Assembly (NCBI GenBank): GCA_013368325.1
Contig: JAACJK010000109.1
Location: 248,001 to 312,000, forward strand
Length of the DNA stretch: 64,000 bases
Direction: 5' to 3'
Origin: Ephemerocybe angulata
Taxonomy: Eukaryota > Basidiomycota > Agaricomycetes > Agaricales > Psathyrellaceae
Part shown: positions 32,099 through 41,500 of the stretch, in pieces
How positions within the stretch are numbered: the stretch's first letter is position 1
Layout of the letters: every line of letters starts with the position of its first letter
The notes under the pieces: generated by a model
What the model was told of the DNA's origin: nothing
The model's input: the letters and a program-made list of their open reading frames with translations, nothing else
The model's database searches: none
Program-made: the position numbers and the translations under genes

Positions 32099-33674
32099 AT
32101 GTCTGGCGCTACCACAGTATGTCCTCCTTCCCGCTCTTATTCTTCAGACTACACCAACGCCGGATGGGCCAACGCCCAGGGGGCTGCCTATTTTCCCGTA
32201 TCTTGTCCATCTGACGCGTATCTCGAGCGATCCTGATCTTTCCTTTCCACAGGCAAAGACCCTAGATAAGAATGGCCAGGAGATCAAAACCGTAGGCTTC
32301 AACCGCTTCGGCTTCGACAGCGAGGTCCCAATCGACGTCCTCCGCTCCCTTTACCTCCGCCCCCACTATGCTCCCCCTGCTACCGCGGAGTCAGCCAAGG
32401 CCAAGGTCAATGAAGAGGACGAGGACAAATTCTCTTTATACCAGTCCAAGTCGATCTACTACCCGGAGACAGACTCCATCTCGTATACCACTTTGTCCCG
32501 CTTCCCGCCCGTCAAGCTGCTTCCTCCCTCCCAGCGCAAGCGTATCTTGGTCACTGGTGGCGCTGGATTCGTCGGCTCCCATCTCGTCGACCGTCTCATG
32601 GTCCTGGGACATGAGGTGACTGTCATTGACAACTTCTTCACTGGTTCCAAAACTACGGTCAGTCACTGGATTGGCCACCCCAACTTCGAGATGGTGCGCC
32701 ATGATGTCGTGGAACCATTCATGATTGAATGCGACCGTGAGTGCAATGGCGTCTTCATTTATCCTGTGTCTTAAACAACCCTTGTTCCCAGAAATCTACC
32801 ATCTTGCCTGCCCGGCGTCTCCTCCGCACTACCAATTCAATGCCGTCAAGACTATCAAGACCTCGTTCATGGGTACTCTTAACATGCTTGGATTGGCCAA
32901 GCGCACCAAAGCTCGCTTCTTGATCACCTCCACTTCTGAGGTGTATGGAGACCCTGAAGTCCACCCCCAACACGAAGACTAGTGGGTCACTAGGTTCATC
33001 TGTCATGTCACCTTTCCTGATATTCATCACTCCAGTTGGGGACACGTCAACCCCATTGGCCCTCGTGCATGCTATGATGAGGGAAAGCGTGTTGCCGAAA
33101 CTCTGACATACGGTTTCCAGAGGCAGGATGGCGTCGATGTTCGTGTCGCTCGTATCTTCAATACCTATGGCCCCCGCAGTGCGTGCTCACCCTTTCCTGT
33201 GCCAAAGTTTCGATTTGGACTTACGTCACTTCAGTGAACCCTGCCGATGGCCGCGTCGTGTCCAACTTCATCGTCCAGGCCCTCAAGGGCGAGGATATGA
33301 CTGTCTTCGGTGATGGCACTCAAACCCGGTCGTTCCAGTATATCCATGATCTCATCGATGGTCTCATCGCCCTCATGAACTCCCCCGAGTCGCGCCCTGT
33401 CAATATTGGCAACAGCGACGAGTTCACCATTGGTGACTTCGCCGAGCTTGTGCGCGAGATTGTCGAGAAGGTCCAGGACGAGGACGGCGTCAAACGCTCC
33501 AGGAGGGTCAACATCATATACAAGGAGATCCCCACCGACGATCCCCAAAAGCGCAGGCCCGACACCACCCGTGCCAAGGAGACCCTCGACTGGCAGCCCA
33601 AGTGGACCACCCGCATGGGCCTTGAGGAAATGATCAGGTATTACAAGGCGAAGATGGAAGAAGGTAGCTTGTAG
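32099..33674 (+). CDS. UXS1: UDP-glucuronate decarboxylase (UDP-xylose synthase)
   Basis: It converts UDP-glucuronate to UDP-xylose with bound NAD+ (extended SDR family), a nucleotide-sugar step for glycans. The first exon is short (MSGATT) and the second begins [19 protein letters not shown]. The Rossmann motif is [19 protein letters not shown], then [12 protein letters not shown] and [10 protein letters not shown]. Exon 3 has [32 protein letters not shown] (catalytic Thr/Ser), then after an intron [20 protein letters not shown] (YxxxK) and RIFNTYGPR. The last exon has [18 protein letters not shown] and a C-terminus ending KAKMEEGSL, stop at 33674. No N-terminal membrane anchor, so probably cytosolic, as in other fungi. 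Confidence 0.95.
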
Positions 33675-34228
33675 ACGCTTCAAGAAACAGAATACCTTTG
33701 GAGGGCATGTTGATACTTGTCCCTTTCTAATTGTAATTGGACTGTAATATACGTATAGAGACAAGGATCGCTTACCAGGCTCGAGGATTCATGAGAAACG
33801 CAAATAGCAAAAAACGGGATCGTATTGGAGTTTCTGCCAGGCATGGCGATAACGAGAGATAGCGATAGATGTGCAGGGTGTGGGTATAGTGCATGCGTAG
33901 TGCAAGGTATATGGCTTTTGTAGTCAGGAACTGTGGGCCGTAAAGATCGGCGATGGGTGGAGGCATGGAAAGCAAGTCCGTGTATGTGGTACGACGCGCT
34001 ACGGAAGCGCCGCCAGAATAACTATGTCAACATGCGACCCATACCAGGGGGACCCAAGGACGGTTCACGGATGACTTTCGCCATAGGCCCCTTGATGATG
34101 TACTTCTCCATCGCAGCGGACGTCAGACTCGATGGTTTGATTAGTTGCTGGGGTGCATCTCCGGCGCGCGTAGTCTTTTCCAACTCCTTTTTTGTGTTGC
34201 TGCTTTCGTTGGGCAGGAACTTGGTGGC
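33675..34228. other. Gap between two converging genes
   Basis: This holds the 3' ends of UXS1 and of the alpha/beta-hydrolase-like gene. No gene seen. Confidence 0.5.
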
Positions 34229-36100
34229 TTAGTTGAACTTAGCAGGAGTCAGGCTACTAGTGACGGAAGGGAACGCACTATCGGCTACAGAAATTCCGCC
34301 TTTACTGATTTCGAACCAGTGGTCATCCCTGTTCAGGGACATTCTATTCGGGGGATGAGCTGCGACTATCATTCACTGAAACGTCCGCGGACTCACTTTC
34401 TTAGGGGTCTGCCGTCAGGACCCAGCGGGTTGAAGGCGTTTAGTCTATCTACGGTGTATTCTGCGATCATGTCCGACTGGGCGTCGGCTATTTGCTTGGA
34501 CACACACGAGAACGAGAGGGACGACAAAGGGTCGAGCGATGTAGAAGGGTTTTTCTTCCCGACAAGCTTGGCTTGTCGGTCTAGCGCCTGGGTCATGCGA
34601 TCTAAGATGGACGTTTCTGGTGGGACAATGTCCGATCTTGAGCGGGGTACTCGGGATAGGAATTTTGTGAGCGTTTGGTTCACGATCGACGCGCTTCCAG
34701 GGATAATTGAAAGGAACGCCCCAGCACCTGTTCACCAAGCCACACGAATCAGAGTCGGTTAATTTGATATTTCTCGTATCGAGGTGAGAGCACGCGTGCA
34801 GTAAATGACCTCACGCATGGGACTTACCCCTAACTGTATAAATTACCGCGCCATCTTTCGCGTTCGTCAACTGCGCAGCGAGTGTCTCTGAGTATTTCCT
34901 GGCACAAAGCTCGCTACGTTCACCCTACAACATAGACGCTCGGTTAGCATTACTGCGGGAGTCCGAGGGTGTGGAAGAGAATGAGAATGATGACCCACAT
35001 GGAGGATGAGGACGGGTTGCGTGATCTCAGCGTAAGCTTCAGCATCTAATGGGGTTCGCTGTGGGGAACAATTAGAACAGTAACACGGCGGCTTGGGGAC
35101 ACTCCAGGGACGTACGTTAACTAGGATGGAGATGGTTTCTGCCGTCCAGGGTCGTTTCACTGGGGGTCGTGTTTTTTGCAGGTGAGCAACGAGCTGGGAA
35201 TATGAGGCATAGTCTCAGCGGGCAGAGCTCGGCAGATTTACCAAGGAAAGTTCTCATCACCTCGTCTTTAAGATCCACGTCGAGATTCTATCAATAAGAA
35301 GGCGCGACGGAGGAGTAAGTCAGTGGAACTGCACGGATGTCTGTTTTGTGAGATCCGTTGGTGGGCTTACCGGTCCGAAGAAGAAACGGATTGATTCCGT
35401 CGCAGCGTGCTCGAGTCTCTCGAGATCCTCTGCGTAGCACCAAGCGTGCATGGACTCCGTGATGCTACTCCCCGTCCACTTGGGCCTGGAATACAAATCA
35501 GCAACAGATCTTACAACAAGTTGGAGCCTCGCCGCTCGGGGCGGACTTGACCTACTCTGTGGGAGCGGGAACGTTGCACAAAGCAAGGCTTAGACACATT
35601 TCTGGAAACCTACGGGTAACCATCTTAGCCTCATCATATCTGTGACGGATAGTGGCAGCTTGACACTTACAATAAAGCAAAGCGGAGGGCGCAGAACACA
35701 GCGAGGCCTTCTAGTGCAAAAACGTGGCATGGTGGCAGATGTAATTTCTAGGCGGACCCAAAAGTTGTCAGGGAGGTTTCAACTGGTGGGGAGCAAAGGG
35801 AAGACGCACTTGGTGGCAGAGAGCAATGTCGGCGGCGTCGACCCAGCTATCGTGTCTCCCACTTGGCCGACATGTTGACCCCCCAACGCTCCGCATATCG
35901 AATGCAATGAGGTTGTAATGCATGTACAGCCGTGGATCCCCGAATTGACAGTCCAGCCAGGCCGTGTCCAGAAACATAGGGTGCAAAATCAGGATGGTCG
36001 GTTTGTCTGCGTCGAACCCCGAAACGTTCCCGTATGGTGAGCTCGTCCTGTAGAATATGGAGGCATAGTCGTCCGAGCTGAAAAGGTCGACGAAGGGCAT
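34229..36100 (-). CDS. Alpha/beta-hydrolase-fold protein with non-canonical nucleophile elbow
   Basis: Start ATG at 36100: MPFVDLFSSDDYASIFYRTS, then TILILHPMFLDTAWLDCQFG, YNLIAFDMRSVGGSTCRPSG, HDSWVDAADIALCHQ, the elbow exon HVFALEGLAVFCALRFA, then MCLSLALCNVPAPTE, WCYAEDLERLEHAATESIRF, TPLDAEAYAEITQPVLILHG, YSETLAAQLTNAKDGAVIYT, SIIPGSASIVNQTLTKFLSR and DPLSSLSFSCVSKQIADAQS, FNPLGPDGRPLRK. A final short intron (acceptor CCGAATAG) joins to MSLNRDDHWFEISKGGISVA and TAA at 34229-34231. The fold order (HP oxyanion loop, DMRS, elbow, QPVLILHG) is that of an epoxide-hydrolase-like protein, but the residue at the nucleophile position is Glu (ALEGL). Substrate unknown. Confidence 0.78.
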
Positions 36101-36984
36101 AGTGCCAGCAGAACTTGGTGACGGTGGTTAAGGTTCAAAGCGAAGAACATAGCTCTGAATCAAAGGCTGGCGCCCGCTGTGGGACCGTTGTGCCTCTTCG
36201 TGCCGATTGCATTGAGAGGACCCTGAGGTCGGGTTTGATAGGCAGTGATAATTTTGATTGCGCCGCCGCGGAGCCTTTCTTTGACTTGTCGCTCGGTTTG
36301 GCCGGAATCCCGCATCTGCGCTGTCTCCTTTGTAAGCTACATCTAGAGCCAGAACGTGGATTGTTGTCTGAAGTTACTGCTGGACGCCATGTACAGTCAA
36401 AAGGTTTTTAGGGGATTATGTCTTCGTCGCCCCCGATTCGACAGGGATCTCCAAGGGGTTAATGGAGCGCTTCTGGGGAAGAAAGTATTTCACATGAAGA
36501 GTTTGAAGGTATGAAAGTTGGGACTAGGTAGTAAGGTATCAACGTATACAGTTGACTGGACTTCTGGAGAACAAGAATACAGTTTTTACGATATCCATTG
36601 GAACCCTGGCTTATCGGCCGGGTACCTGTGGTATTATGTATGTACACTACCGAAAGTGGCGGTTGGCCAGGCGAACCCGTTGGCCAATCGCATGCTAGGG
36701 TGCGGCCAATTTAAATGTTCCGAACCTCGGGTAAAGCGAACACCCAGGATGTTCACCTATGTTCACCTCGCCTCGCCTCGCCCACTTCGCGATCGCCAGA
36801 CAAAATGAGGCTTGATAGAGAGCGTCCATCGGGGTGTGGTCAACCTTGGATAGCCTTGGATGTTCTGCGCCACTGAGCACATAAGACCGTCATACGTTTC
36901 GCAACCGAAGAAGAACAAAAAGGCACCAGCACATCAAGCTATCCTCGCTTGTTCTTGACAAGTGCCTTTGCCTCGTTTCACGAA
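36101..36984. other. Gap of about 880 bp
   Basis: No gene recognised. Near 36750-36785 there are short repeated units (GTTCACCT twice, CGCCT three times). It should contain the promoter of the alpha/beta-hydrolase-like gene and the 3' end of the coiled-coil gene. Confidence 0.4.
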
Positions 36985-38132
36985 TCACGAATCATTTCCG
37001 ACGAGACCGACCAGGACCTGAATGATCTGCTTTTGGCGCTAGTGACCAGGGGCAGGGAAAAGTGCGTAAGTGAGTGCGTAAGTGAAACGGGCCCGTCAAG
37101 ACCAAGTGCCATCTACCCACCTCTTTGTCTTTTGGCTCCGAGGTCACAAACATATTTGGCACTCCGAGGGCCTCGAGTTGCGCTTGCTGCCGTGCAGCGA
37201 GGGCGTCCCAGGCCGAGAGCACACGCTCCTTGTCAAACTTACGGATTTCCCTTTGATACGCGTCCTGCAGCATCTGCGGAGCGCGACGGATGAGCTCGTG
37301 GTTGATGTATCCACTTAGACTGACATCCTCACCATTGCATCGTGCTTGGAGAGACCATCTGCGCCGATTATAGTAGCTCTGGAGATGTTTCATGATAATA
37401 GTCAGCAGCGGATGGGGAGAAACTCACTGTGTCTTGGCGACCTTAACCTTGTCCGCATACTTGCGTTGAATGGCTTCACGGTCGGTCCAGAGCTTGCGCT
37501 CAAGGCTATCTTGGTCTTGCCTCAACTGGGAAAGCACCGTTAATCACCGGGTTACAGATAAGGCATAGGAAAGGACCTACGCGGTTGATAGCAGCGACGA
37601 ATACAGAATCGGCCCCCAAACGGGACAACAGGGGCAAAGCTTCCTGAAAGGTGCACGACCTGGGGTTAAGCGGAGGAACAGAAGGGGCGGCGGGCCCCGG
37701 AGGGGGGAGGAAGAGGCCAATGGCAAGTCCGGGCTGGCATCTGATGCGTGATATGAAGACGAGTTTGGGAGTGATGATGATGGAGGGGGAGCAAATGGGT
37801 AGTTGTTGGTTGCCGGACGCGTCAAAGGCGCGTCCCATACACGCGGGGAGGCATTGCCTGGGGTTTTCAGCTGGGCAAGGAGCTCGGCAACAGACCGATG
37901 CGACGGTGCATCAGATACCTCCGAGTCGGCGGGTGCTGGCGCTGGCTCTGGCTCTGGAGCAGACACAGGGACTGCGGCCGACTGGGCCTGTTCGCTGACA
38001 ATCTGCTGCCAGACGTTGGATGCCTGGAGCTGCTCAAGCAAGGCAGCGACTGCGGCAGGATCCTGGCATTCCTGTCAGTGGCATGCAGGCAGACCGAGAT
38101 GGAAGACGGACATTGATGTTGGAAGAACTCAT
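36985..38132 (-). CDS. Conserved fungal coiled-coil protein, function unknown
   Basis: Start ATG at 38132: MSSSNIN spliced (GTCCGT donor, GCCAG acceptor) to DPAAVAALLEQLQASNVWQQ. A Pro/Ala-rich segment follows, then SHRSVAELLAQLKT, a further Pro/Ser-rich exon, EALPLLSRLGADSVFVAAIN, and a charged coiled-coil (LRQDQDSLERKLWTDREAIQ, then RKYADKVKVAKTQ). The next exons give RAPQMLQDAYQREIRKFDKE, RVLSAWDALAARQQAQLEAL, GVPNMFVTSEPKDKE and a last exon RQKQIIQVLVGLVGNDS with TGA at 36985-36987. I remember similar proteins in other Agaricomycetes but no assigned function; the helical character suggests a complex subunit. Divergent from the RGS gene (451 bp). Confidence 0.7.
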
Positions 38133-38583
38133 AGTTCAAGCGAGAACTGGGCCCAGCTTATGTAACGGGTCGATGAAAGATGTCCTGGCTGGGCGGGAGG
38201 GGAGCAGAATGCAGAAGAAGGGCTGGGGGCGTTGTAAAATCTTTCTGCGAGATCACTGTGGCTGATGGCTGTGGTCGGGCGGAAAATTGGGGGAGCAGGA
38301 CGAGGAAAAGGGCGTTGGTGGCACGGCTCAGACCCTGGGCAGTGTCGCGGTCGCGGGGTGCTCACAGGAGAGTTGCAGACATGTCGAATGGAGAAGCGCT
38401 CGTCGCCGGTGACTAACTGGACATGAGGCGGGCCCTGGTGGGAAATGTTGGGCAGGTCGTGATGGGCAACGGAACCCGAGATATTCCCACCCTCCTGTGT
38501 TCTTCTGTGTCTCCTCCACTCCCCCGCCTTTTCTCCATTTTTCTTTTTCTCTCTGTCCGACACCCTACCCAGCGCTTCCAACG
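38133..38583. promoter_or_regulatory. Divergent intergenic region: coiled-coil gene / RGS gene
   Basis: This 451 bp region lies between outward-facing start codons. A CT-rich tract (about 38495-38560) immediately precedes the RGS ATG, a common feature of fungal promoters. No specific sites identified. Confidence 0.45.
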
Positions 38584-41500
38584 ATGTCGTCGTCCGCAGA
38601 TGGCCCCTCCACATCGTCCCATATGATGAAGACGACAAAACGCGGGAGGCCTTTCCTCAAGGTCAGTCCAGCCAGCCAGCCTGCCCAAGAATGCCCAAGA
38701 CTGACCAACCCCCAGGATACTCTCGACCTTTTTGCCACCCTCATCGTATCCCTCCAGCTTGGTCCCCACAAGCAGTTCTTCAAGACGTTTCCCCACTCCT
38801 TCACGACGTATGTACTTTCATACCGCCCACCCGCCCTGCCTGACCCCTTTGCAGAGACGAAGCCGCTCAGAATCTCGCATCGTTAAAGTTCTCCCAGTCA
38901 AATCGTGGGCCGGACCCAAGAGAACCCTCGCGTGTAATTACGACCACCACCACGACCACCTTCTCAATGACCCGCGACATGGCAAAGGCCATGAGCCAAC
39001 ACTTTATGGACGCCCGCCTTATCGAAAACGCAACAGACCCTTCCTCCAATCTCTTCAAAGATCGCGGCGTCTTCCAGCTCACGCCAAAGGGTCTCCACGT
39101 TCTCGAGCGCTTCATTGCTAAGAACGGCATCAACTCCGACCACCTCCAGCCCGTCTTCCAATCTCAGCCTATCTGCATCAAACTCCTTCATCTCGAGCGA
39201 CGGTCGGCTGACGACGAAATCATCGTCACTCAATCTGTTATCACTGCTCTCTTCCGCCGTTTCGTTGGCCGCCAGGCGAACTACCCTCCTCCCGCCTCAG
39301 ATAAACCCCTCGACACATTCCAGAGATACAACGAGCGTGCAAAGGGCATTGCCCTGTGTGATGTGACTGAGCGTGCCCAGCCTCTCATAGGCAAAGCTGC
39401 TCAGCTGCACAAGTACTGTTTCGCCGCTGTCAGCGCCCTTGAATGGCTATGCGACTTTACATCTGTCGTTGGTCGCGAAGAGGCCGCCGAAATGGCTGCT
39501 CAGTTCGTTCGCTTTGGGCTGATCACCCTCGTCAGCGATAAGCGCAAGAACAACGACTCTGCGATCATCTTCACCGTTCGTGGCTCAGCACCAGGTGGAA
39601 ACTCACCCGTTAGCGTATGTGATTCGTCTCCTTGGAAGCTATCTTTTCTGACTTTGTTGACAACAGCAAATTGGAGAGTTCCGGTGCACAGCCAAGGCAG
39701 TCTACCGTATCACTGATGAGGGTCAGCGACTTGCCCACTGGAACTCGACCAATTCGCCTAGCTCCTCGACCGCCAACCTTCATGATGATCGCTCCTCCAT
39801 CCATGGCTCAGTCGACGGCACGTCTGAATCTGGTGCCGCAAAGAAAACCACCCCCGATGCAAAGATTCATCGCCGCATCTCCATGGCTGAGAAAATGAAC
39901 GTGTCTTACGAAAACGGCGAGAGGAAGACCGCCAAGGAGAGCAACACCGACCGGCTTCGCTACATTCTCGAAGAACCGGGCCTTCGCTCTCTGTTCCGCG
40001 AGTTCCTGCGTGGCAACTTCTGCGAGGAGAATCTGTCCTTCTGGGTGGACGTGCAAGACTTCAAGCGCAAGTTTAACATTACGTCGAGCGCAATGGCGGT
40101 GGGTCCCACGGCTGCGCGACCTGGCAGCAAAAACACCCCTGGCCAGGTTGCGATGGAGAGGCATCACGAAGGACTGATCAACACGGCCTTTGTCATCTAC
40201 AACACCTATCTTGCCCCGTCTAGTCAGTGCGAACTGAACATTGACCACGGTTTGAGGAACGAGCTTGCCAAGTACCTTGAAGAGGTCGTCACAAGCCTTA
40301 CTGGAAAGGCTTTCCAGGGCAGAGTTGAACCGGAGCAGGCGACGGTATTCAACGCGACGCAGCTACAGACTATGATTATGGAGCGAGCCACTTAGTCACC
40401 ACTAGTTTGGTACAGCTCTAACTGCTCACCGTATAGTATAGATATGGAGATTCTGTCTAACAGAACTGTAGAGGAGAGCAATATGAACAAAACTGTTAGA
40501 CCGTTTTTTGAACTTTGAAGTTTTCAGAAAAAGTTGGACCGCGATTTTGCCATCTTATCTAGGTATCTTATCTCCTGCCATATATAGTAACTACATATCT
40601 AATCTAATGTCGGGGCTCGACGATGGGATGCATACTTGACAGAACTGAACTGTTTAACCTCCAGTTGGGCTTCGTGTGCCCCAAGACCCTTCCTGTAAGC
40701 CTCCATCCACCTCTTGGTGCGATTTTCCCACTTCCTGATGAGTGTGACCGGGACTGAGGCGAGTGCGGGTTGCATATTTTCCTTGAGGCCGTCGAATGTG
40801 TAATCGCAGCGCTCGCGCAAATAGCGCTTGACTGCACCCCAGAAATATTCAATGAAGTTTAACTCACAATGAAATTTGGGGAGGAAAATGCAGATATGGC
40901 CAGCCCTTTCAATGATTTCCTGCACGAGAGGTTTCTGCGCCAGAAAGTCGGGTTGCCGATCGAGAATGCGTTTTGCGCAGCAGTTGGTTGCGTCGTGTGG
41001 GCATTTCTTCGCCGATCCATCGGGGTTCTTCGAATTCCTGCACTGCATAATAAGCCCAGACCGAAACAGGCCCCTTTCCACGAGGATCTGTTTCATTCCC
41101 TTTGGCTGCGCAGGGTGTGCCGGATGGTCTCCGGGGAACGACATCTCCTGTGATACACGCTCCCCGTCCTTCACATACCATCCAGCTCGCATGTGAGGCT
41201 GATTTCCACCGGGATTGAAGTTCATTCGGGCTGTGAGTAGTGCGTCCTTCGCATACGCCGAGTGTCCTTGGGAATTATCGATGAGAAAGGCTGCTTGGTA
41301 CTCGGGACCATGTGCGCGAACAAAAGCGGGTATAATCTTGGTTTCCAACTAAGGATTCAGTCAGCGGTTAGAATAGAGTAATATACGATGCAGGGGAAAC
41401 ATTACCTGGTCTGCAAACATCTCCCCAGTCCAATATCCATCGTAATTCTTCCCGTATTCCATCGTAACACTCGCCTCCCTTAACCATCCCACAGTCGAGC

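Noticed and set aside
33231..33764. 177-codon minus-strand frame opposite the last UXS1 exon
   Set aside because: The plus strand encodes the conserved SDR C-terminus; the antisense frame is open because of codon bias.
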